A DNA stretch of 64,000 bases, taken from assembly GCF_964355755.1 (NCBI RefSeq), contig NC_092672.1, forward strand, positions 4,092,001 to 4,156,000, given 5' to 3'. Shown piece by piece: positions 25,451 through 38,400 of the stretch. The position numbers were made by a program, and so were the translations under genes. Below the pieces are notes generated by a model that was given only the letters and a program-made list of their open reading frames with translations, was not told the DNA's origin and did not search any database. The stretch's first letter is position 1; every line of letters starts with the position of its first letter. This DNA comes from Antedon mediterranea. Lineage: Eukaryota; Echinodermata; Crinoidea; Comatulida; Antedonidae.

Positions 25451-25612
25451 CACTGTCCACACTATCAAACTAGTTTTAAAAAAAATGTGATGTGCCCAAA
25501 TATGGTAGTGATATGCCCAAACATGGTAGTGATAGTGATATGATATGATATGTCCATATATGTGCACATCGATCTTTTGTCACATAAAGTTTGATAGTGT
25601 AGACAGCGCTTT
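25451..25612. mobile_element. family A MITE, copy 6
   Basis: ACTGTCCACACTATCAAACT at the left and TTTGATAGTGTAGACAGCGC at the right bracket the usual ATGGTAGTGATATGCCC interior. Confidence 0.8.
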
Positions 25613-25736
25613 AGATTGAAAATAAAAAAGTTATTCACACCATTATAATGGAATAAAATTTATTAAATTTATTTTAGCAAAATAAAATTATGAAAGACTT
25701 ATTTAATTGATTAAATTAACCAAAAAGCTAGCCGAT

Positions 25737-25915
25737 TCTCGGTATTGTATCTAAATCTGACCAGTATCATAGGCAATTTCCATGCCACACGGTGAAGCAA
25801 ATAATTTTAAAATTTGCATCATACACCCTAATCTAACCCATTAACCTTCGATATAGGCGTCAGTGATGCTTTAGTACGGACTTTTCCTACGATACTGGGC
25901 AAATATTGAGATACA
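25737..25915. mobile_element. family D palindromic element, copy 3
   Basis: Diverged arms CCAGTATCATAGGCAATTTC and, at the other end, CCTACGATACTGGGCAAATA. Weaker than the other two copies. Confidence 0.5.
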
Positions 25916-26335
25916 GCACTGGGAATCAGTAAACATCAACTGCTGATAATCTTACAATATTATTAACACATCTCTTATTGCTTTATAAACACACAATTTA
26001 TACTATGCATATTATCTCAATAAAGGTTCTATACACTAGTTATTTTCTGAAAACCCAGTATTCCTACTATTAGCATGGAATATAATTCACCCGTTCGTTT
26101 CAATACAAAGAAAAGTTCGCTTAATATGGGTGTCCCCATAAACAGGGGGTCCCCCCTAAACAGGGGTGTCCCAAGGGGTTCTATTATAGGCCTACTGCAG
26201 TTAAATCAGGGAGGTATATTTTATATCTCCCTGGTTAAATTTCAACTTGTCACCGGGACGAGAGAACCTTATGCAAATAGACGATGCGGATTTCGAAAAG
26301 TCCGGAAGTAAACTTTACTAAATGCAGGCCACCGG

Positions 26336-26500
26336 TTTAATACATGGTCACCTGTTAAAGCCACGCGGTTACCTGTTAAAAGACACACGGTCACCTGTTA
26401 AAGACACACGATCACCTGTTAAATCCACACGGTCACCTGTTAAAGCCACGCGGTCACCTGTTTAAACCACGCGGTCACTTGTTAAAACCACAGATCACTT
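26336..26500. repeat. 20-bp minisatellite, about 8 units
   Basis: The unit CACGCGGTCACCTGTTAAAG and variants repeat about eight times. Non-coding. Confidence 0.9.
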
Positions 26501-26781
26501 GATATTAAAATAAGTACCGGTAAAGTACAGATCACCAGGTAAAAAGAATGGTCTCCAGTTTAAAAAAAAAACAGGGGTACGTCAGTTTTGTTAATATAGA
26601 AGTATATAATTAAATCTGACTATGTTCCCACGGTTAACACTGCCAATACCTAATTAAGCCTCATATTTAAACGGGATTTTCGCCAGCATGAACCAGAAAG
26701 CATTGGTTTAGTATAAATCGCTGTTGGGTGTTAGATAAAATAACATAGCCGCATACAAATACTGTGATTTTAAAGACCTTG

Positions 26782-26819
26782 GGTAGAGCATGGAGGTATT
26801 TATACCTCCATGGGTAGAG
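26782..26819. mobile_element. ultra-short palindromic insert with 7-bp flanking repeats, copy 2
   Basis: Arms CATGGAGGTAT and ATACCTCCATG with a TT centre form a 24-nt perfect hairpin (26789-26812). GGTAGAG lies directly on both sides (26782-26788 and 26813-26819). Confidence 0.7.
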
Positions 26820-27019
26820 CTACATACGAAAATGTAACAAAGAGGTAATTTAAGAATCATAAATAAGAAAGTCGTATTACGCAATTCTGGTATATTATTA
26901 TTTTCGGCAGACGAAGTGTGCAGCGAATAAAAATAAAATATTCGACGCCACACACTACAAAATGAAGTAGTGTGACACAGCAGTATATTGGCACACCAAT
27001 AAAACGATTGAAAAAATGA

Positions 27020-27166
27020 AAGATTTCACGAACGATTCTCCGATTTCACGAACGACTTTCCGATTTCACGAACGACTTTCCGATTTCACTAACGACTTTC
27101 CGATTTCACGAACGACTTTCCGATTTCACGAACGACTTTCCGATTTTACGAACGACTTTCCGATTT
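27020..27166. repeat. 20-bp minisatellite, about 7 units
   Basis: The unit GATTTCACGAACGACTTTCC repeats about seven times with few changes. Non-coding. Confidence 0.9.
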
Positions 27167-27749
27167 CCGAATTTACAGAGAGTCGCTATTAAAATTAAAT
27201 TCTTTACATGTAACATACAACTTAGTGGGGAAATCCGTGTGGAAAACCATCGAGAAGAAACTGCATGTTTCTTTCTTTGCAGAAGAGACAATCTAACTTC
27301 TGTAATAATAATACGTCACTAATAAAATAAATACCAATTGTCAGCCTACATACATCATGATCAATAGGCCTACATTAAAAAATATATATTATAACATTTC
27401 TTTTTAAAATTATAACTGTACTTAAATATCTTTTTTGGTCTTTTTATAATTACATAATTAAATAAAACTTAATTCAGTTAAAAAAATCTGAAGTATGTAA
27501 AATATTGATAAGTTTTTATAACGTAATTCAGCTGGTAAAAATATTCAGATTACATTGATTTGTAAAAATAGTTTACCCAGTATTTGAATACAATAGATAT
27601 ATAAATATCGACTGTTGTTGGATATCGAAGTTATATAAATAATCTACAATTCCTACAATTAAAATAAACCTCTTGTTGGCTAATTGAATGCAAACAAATA
27701 TTTATACAGTCAGTTCTTTGATCTTATGTCTGGCTGCGACAAATACCAA

Positions 27750-27885
27750 TAGTACTGTACTCTGTACAGTCTCCGCGGCGCGCGGTGTCTGTTTAGGGGC
27801 CGTGAAACTGATTGTGTCGCAGGCACAGATAAACCCTTTGATCTCCGGAGCTCACCTAGCGACATTTACGGAAGGTAGGTGTAAA
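27750..27885. other. isolated GC- and CpG-rich island
   Basis: The stretch includes CTCCGCGGCGCGCGGTGTCT and is far richer in G, C and CpG than the DNA around it. On plus it lies between an acceptor-like TTTATACAG and a donor-like GGAAGGTAGGT, with an open frame across. I recognise no family. It could be an exon, a promoter of a non-coding RNA or an old insertion. Confidence 0.3.
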
Positions 27886-28917
27886 TTAAGTTTATTAGGT
27901 GGAGTTTTAATGCACCGTCGTACAGAACGGATGACAGACTTTTACGCTAACTAATCACACTACCTTCTATGAGGTATCTGAATTTGCATTGGTGAAATAT
28001 CTATTAATTAATATATATATACATGTACTTATTATAAAAATAAATGTCAGTATTAAAGTCTATTTAAACACATTAATATTAACATTAATTTATCAAACAA
28101 AATAAAATATATAAATAAAATTGATATTCATTTTACAAGATTAGCAAAAAGTTAATTCCATGATTATTTACATTCTTTTCTATAAAAAATATTGAAGTAC
28201 TGATAATATCTCACAAATCTGTGTACATTTATAACATTATTTTGTGGCAGTCGATCTATGATTTTAATATATTTAATTTCAGTTTGAAATTAAATACAAT
28301 TTCAAACATTTTAACTTAAATTACTAACATGCGAACATTTCTGTTCCTCAGTTTATCCCATAAAGTTATTTTAGTGATGGTGAAAAAATGTTTTTTTAAA
28401 TAAATTTTGTACAACTTTTATGTATTTTGCATTCTGTTTGGTCCCTAGTACTTGTTCCTGATACATTATAATGCACTTTTCAAAATTGCTGAGCAATATT
28501 ATTATTGTTCATATCTCTCAATTCAAATTCCAAATCCCTTCTATTGCTCACGAATTGCTTGAATTTACCATTATCAACCAGATACAATTTCAAATTTTCT
28601 TTGGTAGTTATTAAATTGTTATTATTCGTATTTGGCAGTTATTAAATTGGAAATATCTAATAATAATAATTATTATTATGTTACTTATTTAAGTTACTTA
28701 AGTACTGTACTTGGAAATTTGATTGATGTAATATATTGTTTGAAGGTTTGCATGGCGAAATCAAATTTTGATATAAAGTTTGCGGTACACCACATATGTT
28801 AGTTCTGAAAGAAACTGTTGAGTTCTTGGATGTTTAGATCAATATACTTTGATCGTTTCTGATTGGTTTGGTCTAAAATTTGAATTCACATGGGTTTAAA
28901 GTGGTTCTTAAAGTTTG

Positions 28918-29229
28918 CTTTAATGATATATTGTCCCCCAAAAACATAAAAAATAAATATTAATTAAAACAGACTTTGAATAGGCTATTTTTTAGAAAAA
29001 AATGTTTTAACTTATAAAAAAAAAACATAAACAGTAAATTTAACCAAAAATCCATTGGCTGGCAGCCAATTTGACTATTTTTTGCTTCAAATTACAGTTT
29101 TTTCAGGTAAATAATGTTTTTTTTCGATCCAATTTTTTGTCAAAGTGAATAACTATTATGACATAAATAGCATATTCAACAAAAAAAATTTCAAAAGCTA
29201 TATTTTCAGGGGGACAATATATCTTTAAC
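28918..29229. mobile_element. family C MITE, copy 5
   Basis: The ends are ATGATATATTGTCCCCC and GGGGGACAATATATCTTTAA, with the inner TTGGCTGGCAGCCAATTTGA. It lies about 220 bp past the NCLX stop and may be part of its 3' UTR. Confidence 0.8.
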
Positions 29230-29452
29230 TTAAGCAAGCTTCAATAGTATGTTAAAAAAAAAAATTAATCTACAAAAGCGCGTGGCATTGTTTCACCACA
29301 TTTGCTCAAAAAATGCGTGCATAAATTTCTAAAAACCTTTGGTTTACATAAATCCAAAAAAATTAAATCATAAAAAACATCGGTGTATGGAAACGTTTGA
29401 TTACCACACATGTTGAGAAATACTGTTTGTGTTGTATACATACCACTTCTTA

Positions 29453-32400
29453 TCACGCACTTATTTTGTAAGTCCAACATATGACCTTAGTCTCAACAAG
29501 GATGGCAAAGGTTAGAAACAATGCATATAGGATAAAAAGAAATATACTGTAAGGCCGCGAGGCCTTAAACCTTGCTATTAACATGAGGATAAGGGATGAG
29601 ATGAGACTTATCAACAGGAACAATGCCAGTATATCTTGTAGATTCGTGTGCTTGATCTGAAAGTAACAAAAACGATCAACATCAATTTAAAATTACTTAG
29701 TGTACTTACCTATACCACTACGCCAATTATTTCAAAACTACGTAGGGTCACCAAAACTGTTTTTATTTTATTTTATTCAATCGAAACCAACAGTGATAAT
29801 TACCGCCACTAACAGGTTTGATACAAACAAAGCCAGGACTGTTTAAAGCACCTTGATTGGTCCTGACATATATCAAAGGCTTCTCTCGTCCAGTGCCCAC
29901 CTTGACCAGAGGTCTGAGGCAGATACTAGATGCACGGCCTGCCATAAGTCAGCAGTGCTGATTTCAAATGCCTAACGGGATCCCAACTCCGTATACAGCA
30001 CCCGCTATTCCCAGATGGTCTCCTCCCATCCAAGCTCTAACCAGGCCCAACGTTGCTTAACTTCGGTAATCTGACAAGAACCGGTGTTTCAACGTGGTAA
30101 AGCCGTATTGTTTGTTTGGTCTGTCGCGGTTGTTTAGTTGGGACGCATACATGCAAAATCTTTGCGAAGGGTTTGCGATAATCACAATAAGTTCTATTTG
30201 TTATGTCGGTGTTTTTGGGATAATCATAATATGTCAAATTTGTTATTTAGATGTTAATGCTTGGAAAAGTCTTCTGTGTATACAATATTGTATGTATCAA
30301 CTATGCTATTTAAAGTCTACATATATTTTGTATATGTCAAACATGGTATTCAAAAAGTGCATTTTAAAAAGAATGGAATGAAATTGGCTACACCTTTACA
30401 TATAACATATTATAGTCTGTCAAAATAGATAATTAAAAGATAATTCATTATTTCATTTTAGCAGGGGGGGTGGGGGCGTTAGTCCCTTGGATCTCGTGAC
30501 AACGCCTGGTTGTAAACTTACATAAAAACTGCTCTTGACTGCTGCTATTTTAAAAATTGAAGAAAGTCCAATTCCAACGAGCATATCTTAGTAACAATGT
30601 GTAAGGAACTAATACTTATAGATAACAATGATTAAAAGACGTGGAACCATTTCTGTACCCTTGTGAAAATGTTACCCCAGTCCATTCAGTCCCTCTTGTT
30701 AATAACTATGCCAAGCTAACACTACCGATTCAATTAGTTTAATCATAAGAGTGGCTGAAAGAAGATTAAACTATAAAATAATACTTAAAGGATACTGAAG
30801 AAGGGGCCACCAAAGCATGCTGATATGGCCATTCTTGGGAATCCTTGCCGAGCCATTGTAGTATTTGAAATTAGATCTGAAAGAAATGGCAAGAATAACA
30901 AGAAGACTTTCTTACATATCACACACAATATATTATTTAAATTTGACTTTGGATTTTTTCCCCAAAAAACTATCTGAGACTTAGAGAAACTATACTAGAC
31001 TAGAAATACTGATATTAACAAATACAATTCTTCAGTATTATGAACTCTCTAGAAATGAACTAAATAATATTTAAAAACTCTCCCAAACACAGACTATTCT
31101 TACAGATTCAAAAAGTTGTTTTTTCTATTCCCAATGTATTCTTAAAATCAAGTGGATTCAATTCAATAGCATTTACCTTTATATGTGTTATAGTATACAA
31201 ATAATTTTTTTTGTATGCGGCAAGATATTTTTTCAGTAAAAAGTACTATTACACGATCGTTAAATAATATATACTATTGCACGCCACTTGACCCACAATC
31301 ATCCAATCAAATGACAGGAATTTATTTAGATGTTATATAATAATCATAATCTCCATTACCTCCAATACTATTTCCCCATGCCAGTAGCGTTAACCCTAAA
31401 ATAGCATCACTGATTTTGGTTACTGCTCCAAGTGTCTATAAATATCAGCAAAAGCAGACACATAAATATATCAAAAAGTTATATTAATATTACAGTTAAG
31501 GTTTTAAAATTTGCATATTCATAAAATTTAATGAATATTCATGTTACCTGTAGAACATTAACGATTTCATTGGCTATAGTATAAATCCAAACAACAGCTA
31601 CTAAGAAACCAAGATATGCATATGCCTAGAAAAAAATTTAGTTATTATTAGTAAATATATTGTTTAATATAAACATTGGTCTAAAATTAGAGGGAAATAT
31701 TATTTGAGCACTTCTATTTTTAACAAATTAAAATCAGCTGGTTAATATATATGATTCCGTCAACATCATATAGGGTCTTGATTGGCGGGGAGAGACAACA
31801 AGTTCTGAATCTCTATTTAGTGTTTTGTTATTAAATTTAAATTAACTCACAGAATGAAACCTTGGCTGTTTGTTTTGATTTGTTGTAACAAATACTATGG
31901 TTGCTAAGAGAACACTTATACAAAAGACTAAATGCCACAGAAGGAAACCGGAACCATTTATTTTAATACTGTTAACTGAAAAAAGAAACAACATGAAATA
32001 TATTGTTATTGGGGGAGCTGAAAAATGTATAGTACTGTATTATTGTTCATATAATGTGGTGGTGGAAGTAGGAATTTATTGCGAGACTGACTGACTGGTG
32101 AAACAAAATTATACTCTTATCATATAAAATTATTTATACAAACACATTGTTCATTGTTATTAATAATGTAACAATAATTGAATGTACTGTACACATAAAT
32201 TTTAATGAATCAAATCCATAAAATGACAATCTAATCTATATAAAAGATCATTACATCCAACTATTTATACTATAATTAAACATCATATATGTTTCGAAAT
32301 AAAACATTAAAGTGAAGTTTTAGTCTTTTTCAGGGATCTTTCTATAGTCATCACGGATAGACTTTCTTCATCAACGCTTCTATGAATGGATGACTAGTTG

Positions 32401-35400
32401 GGAGCACGAACGCTAGTAGACCAAACCCAGTACATTTTTTATTTTATGATCATTCGAGAAATTACCTCATGACGATTGGGAAAATGTGTGTGTCTATTGG
32501 AATAAATTCACACTTGTATAAATATTGATTAATATTTAAAATCCTCTGTTAACTAAATATTCAAATGTTACTAAACTGAAAGTCATTTATCGAATATGCC
32601 AATTGAAACTATTTTAGCATTTATCAGTGCCTGTCAAGTTATGATATGATATAGAAAATGAAAAATGTACTTTCTGGCGATGATATCCACTCAGCACTGG
32701 AAGTCCCATTCTCAACAACCAACATTTTTCAAAACACTCTTAAAAACCCATCTTTTTTCTTTGTAATTTCTTTTTGTTTTTTCTCTCAGTGCTTTGGGAC
32801 AATCTTCTGATTGTATAAGCGCTATATAAATCAAACAACATTACAGTACATGACATACAGAAATATGTCTATGTAACTCAGTTCCGCCAAATCTATAAAA
32901 CAAAAACAACTTGCCTTGTATAGCAAACACAAAGAACAATGGCCCTAGAACAATGTGTAGTATGTTTAAAGCCTTGTTCCAATTGTGATTGTGGACGTCG
33001 TAATCGACAACCGGTATGGTGATTTGAAGACAGAATTGAATTGGGGCCTAAAAAAAAAAAAATTTTTGTAAATTTGTTTATTGATTATTACACATAATAC
33101 CCTTTTCACATCTGTATAAATTTTAACCAGATATGATCTCTCGAGTTATTACACGTTTTCATACATGCATACACGAACCTTGAGAAATCTCAGGAAAAAA
33201 GCGTTGCTGCATTTGATTACTATTGGTCAGTTTAATACCAAGGCAATACATGCGTGTGCAGTAGGAACTAGGAACATCTCGGAACAAAAACAGGCATCTA
33301 TCCACAATATTGTATTCACACTATACAAACCTGGTTACAAGTTGTTAAATTTTGCACGTGTGAAAAGGGTATAAGTATTCATGTATCTTTGTGACTAATA
33401 GACATATACAGTGAACTTGCTCCATACCGGCCACCTATAGGCTGGCCTAATATGTTTTCTGGAAATTCTGTTATTTAGAATGTGTTTTTAATGGTAAAAA
33501 TGAATTTGAGACATTTTAGACCACAAGAGGTTTGGGATAGTTTCTGGTTTTCATAGTCCGATATTGGAATAGTTACTTATTTTGTGTCAATGCATATATT
33601 GTCCAGAAAAAAAACCCATTTATAAACAAATTTATATGAGTCAAGGCTTAGGCTTCTAATCTGTGATCATATAGCTGTTTTAAGCTTTTTCTACACTATC
33701 AAATTAGTTTGACAAAAAAATACTGCCAAATATGCACAGAACATATCACACAAAACTGAACTCACCTTAATAATCTCATAAATTTTATTAAGGCGTGATA
33801 GATCACCCCATTCCTCTAGGTTGATTGGACAAATACCCTCTAGTAATAAATGTTTCATAGGTTTGTCCACATGTTTCTTTCCACCACCAAGGAGTCTAGT
33901 TAATTCTGAATTGCTATCTGTAAAGTAAAACAAAAAAATTATCTCTGATTTTATATTTTTAATGGTAAAAATAATTGGAAATATTTTTATGCAAGATTAG
34001 ATAGATAAGATTGATAGGGAGCACTGAGGAGATACAAGAGCTATCAAAGATAACTATCGACAAAGGGCGTGTCTCTCCAACTTATTGGTTACCTTGGTTT
34101 TGAGTATTTTGAACTTCAGTGTTGGGGTTGACTGTATGCGGACTTGCGGATCGAGCAATGGTGGAAGACGCCACTAAAATCTGAGTTGCAGTTAAACCAT
34201 CTTAAAAAATTAATTATTTTAGTTGTCATTTTATCTTTTTGGTATGTAAATGATTAATAGATGACAGATAAAAATAATTATGACAATGGATATTAAACAT
34301 ATATTTATATTAACCATAAAATTCCACGTTTTTCTTCACAGATTTGACCTTGATTTGGTCTTGGTGCGGTGGAAATAACATGGCAACTGATCAAGGCAGT
34401 ATGCCATTTAGTTGATTTCCAAGGCCCTTTTTTCAGATCATACAATCTTGCAATTTTTAGTTTAGTAGTTAGTACTACCGCACTCTTTATTCTAAAACGG
34501 AAAACTTACTTCTAATATCAACTGTAGGTCCTCGGCCGTTGTGATGTTGATTTGAGGATGGTTTATTTGGGGCTGGTTGACTTGAGTCCGACTCTGTAAA
34601 TACTGTAGGGTCAGCCAAACTACTATTAATTGCTGTTAAAGTAAACAGTTTCTAACGTATAATGATAATGACATTAAGAATAATGAATGAATTACTCACG
34701 CTATACAGTAAGCAGATGGGTGAAGAATATTTAATTTAGTCCATTGCTAAATGAAAACGCTAAAATATTAAAAGAGTGATTTCTGAATAAGAATAGAGGC
34801 GGCGTGGCACATTTTTAAACAGCTGTAACTTTTAAACTAATGTGAATTTCGAAGTGAAATTTTGGAAATTATCATACAATCTATAAAGGTACATGTGATT
34901 CAATTTTTGGCGAAATCAGAGATGCTGAACATAGAGCCCCTAGTTGATTTGGCACGGAATGACCCAGCAATACGCTGTAGCGACAGTGTAGAGAATCTAT
35001 GGAAACCTTGAGTGATTAGATATAGCACCTAGATGATATGAAGATGAAAAATGATAATCAAAAAAATACAGTTCCCATCCACTAATAATATGTGTAAACT
35101 CGGATGGACAGGCTTTGGATTTCAGGGGCAAGGCCAGTTGTCCCCCGCTTCTTTGTTGATGGGTAGCATGGAGCCAATACTTATTGTGAAAAAGAAATCT
35201 ACATGATCAGACAGATATTGTTTAATACATTATAATATACACATCTCTTTATTTGTTGATAATATATCAACATATATGATAAGAAAATGATAGGCAGTTT
35301 TAATAAACTCAGATTTTAAAAATATTTTAACACAAAAATGAAATTTGAAAATTTACACCCTTACCTCCCGATTCTCGACGACGAAGCGCCTGTCGTTTTC

Positions 35401-38400
35401 TTTGCATTTGGTTGATCTTTCTTCCTACAATCACCACCACAACGTAGAAAGCATACAATGCCAACATACCTAAAACAAAACAAAACTGTTTAATGTCTTT
35501 ATATACCAATCTCAAGCTCGAGGTTAAAGTAATGTCTTCAATACAAGGTATGAACCATGATGATTATGGTCTATTCATATGTCAAATTCCTGATGTTGGT
35601 ACAATGTATATATTATTGTATATTTAAATCAATTGTGTTGCATAGCACTGTGTAAATTATATATAAATCATACTGTCAAATTATAGAAACAGTGCTCATA
35701 TTCGGAACATGATCTCATAATCGCATCGAGCAAAATTTCTCTGGCGGGATTCGAACCTGCGACCTCTCGCTTACAGGGCGAGTATAATACCACTAGACCA
35801 CAGAGCCATATATGGTATTATCACAGATTTTCACCCACCAGATACATTTTCTCAAACAACAAACGCCCTCACAATCAGTGATTGTTTTGTAAGTATGCTA
35901 CCTTTCTAGTTTCCATTACCCATTATATCATTAATATAACATACATTATTGTAATATATTATATACAATAAATTTAATTAAAATACAAATATTTTACCTA
36001 TAGCTGTCTTTAAACTAAGACACTGTTTCCATATTACAAAGTATACCCAATACACTGCAGCCATGTAGAAGATGACATCACGGAGAAAAGGTCGTTCGGC
36101 CATTTTGAAAGGAGACACCCAGGCAATTGCCCCAGTAACTATTGTGGTAACAAAAATCCCTGCACCTAAAATTGATAAAATAAAAATGTTTTGTAATAAT
36201 AACACTGTATATACACTTAGACTGGTATATTTACAGTATGTCACTCAAATAGTAGAAACATTGCTAAATGATCGATAAATGTTATAATCTTACCAAAAAG
36301 AGCACCGAATGCCAAGCCAGCATCGCCGTCATGTGATTCTTTGATTGCCGCCACCAAGCTAAAAATATCTGGAGCTCCATTGCCGAACGCAAGAAATGTA
36401 ACACCCTAGATTATAGATAACTGAGTGAAGGAAGGAGCAACACCACAACCTTACACAACTTTTGATATATTATTTTCTTCAGCCTAAAATTGTGTACTGT
36501 GTTTTTGCTAGAGATGGAAGGTGCCATATATACAGGGCTTACTCTGAGATGTTTCAGACTTTATTAGCCTTATGGAATGACCTATGACCTACCCTAATGG
36601 GTGGTCGGTCATCTGGACCTAGAAACCAGCAAACCTGTTCCCTAAAATTGAATGAGAAAGCATGCCCCAACTTTACAATGTGCACAATGAATTATACGTG
36701 ACCTAGCTAGGTCGTCTGAAATAGAAAGCTCTTTCCATTGTCTGTAATCTTATCTTTATACAAGGTTTTAAAGAATGTATTCAAACAACCAACAATAGGT
36801 AACAAACTGGAACAGGATCTGTAGTATAGTATTCTATACTACGATCATACAGTAAGTTACATTTAAAATTGTGAATAATAAAATAAGTGTCTAAGTCTTT
36901 AAACTGCACAATGTTGATGGGCATAACTTAACAGGGATTACTATAGGGCCTATAGGATTTAATATTAATGTAGGGGTTTTTTGTCATATTTTTTTCAACC
37001 ATGGAAGATTATCTACAAGGCTAAAATATAATATGTTCTTTATAAAAGTTTTTTTAAAAAAGATAAATATAGAAATAAAACAGACAGTAAAAAGGATACA
37101 GCTATATTTTGACTCAGTCTTAGCGTATGTGATATGACATTTAACGAAGGGCAAAAGCTGTAAAAAGAAATAAAAAAACATTTTCAAAATAAATAACATA
37201 AAATACAGTATAATATGTTATTGTAAAATAAAAAATTAACATAAATAATGAACTATTAACATAAATTTCCAAGTTAATTACCGTATTAGTACAATTATAT
37301 AATACAGTTTACAAACAGTAATTGAGTTTTAAAATTGACAATATAAACAATACAAATTTGTATGAGATTTTATATCATATATTTATATTATTTATCATTA
37401 AAAAAAAAAGTCTATTAACGTAAATGTATTAGTTAATTATTAGTACAAATATACACAGTTTACAAACAGTAATTGAGTTTTAAAATTGACAAAATACACA
37501 ATAAAAATTGTTAATTGTTATTAAGACATTATTATTATTATTTTTTAGGAAACTCAAATAAACATATATGCAAAAAAGTAAATAAATGTGAAACACTGAC
37601 ATTTTTAGAGTGTTTAATAAAGTCTCCTCACCCTCCCACCCAACCTTCCTGAAAACAACAAGCTTTTTTCTTAGTGGAGCCATAGAGATATCATAATATC
37701 TCTATGGTGGAGCACATTCAGACCACTTCATTTCATGTTAAAGTTTGGATATTTTCTCTGGTAAACTGGTAAATGTAATTATCTGCTTTTATACTCACTA
37801 ATCTTCTGCTGTGGCTCCAAGAGCTATAAACAAGTACAGGACCCAGCATAACTGAAAAAACAGAAGACATATGTTTAATAATTGTTATGGATAATATACA
37901 GTATATGTTCATTTTCCTATAGCTAAACACTGTAAAAATTAAACCTTTTGAAGAAAAATTGTCCCCGAAAAAGTAATTTAAAAAAAAAAAAATTTTATTT
38001 CACATAATAGTTTTGTTTTTTTTTTTTACCTGGAAAAACTGTAATTTAAAGCAAAAAATATCAAATTGACTGGAATTCAATTTGTTTTTGGTTGAATTTA
38101 ATGGTTTATTGTGTCTTTTTACAAGTGAAAACATTGTTTTTTTTTCTACAGAAGTGATTAACTGGTCTATTGAAATGGCCTATTCAAAGTCTTTTTAAAA
38201 TTATTCTTCATTTTTCATATTTTTGTAGGACAATACACATTTAAAGCTTTTTCATTTTTAATATGAACAAGCACAGTTCAATACCTAACAATTTAAAATA
38301 AATTTTTCTAAATTTTTCTCCATTTACATTTGTTTCTCATTCTAATTAAACTCATAGAAACTCTACAAAGGTCATAAAAAAGAAAATTAAACTTTCGATT

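Larger units (their letters stand above)
23692..29452. other. intergenic region between CXorf65-like gene and NCLX
   Basis: The two flanking genes converge here. I found no coding exon with family support. The stretch holds MITEs of families A, B, C, D and E, two 20-bp minisatellites, one ultra-short palindromic insert and a GC-rich island near 27750-27885. The rest is AT-rich unique-looking DNA, including the NCLX 3' UTR next to 29453. Confidence 0.65.

Noticed and set aside
25349-25567. His/Tyr-rich minus-strand frame, also similar ones at 7051 and 48143
   Set aside because: These read through family A MITE interiors.
29265-29480. 71-residue minus-strand frame after NCLX
   Set aside because: It overlaps the NCLX stop in another phase and is mostly 3' UTR.
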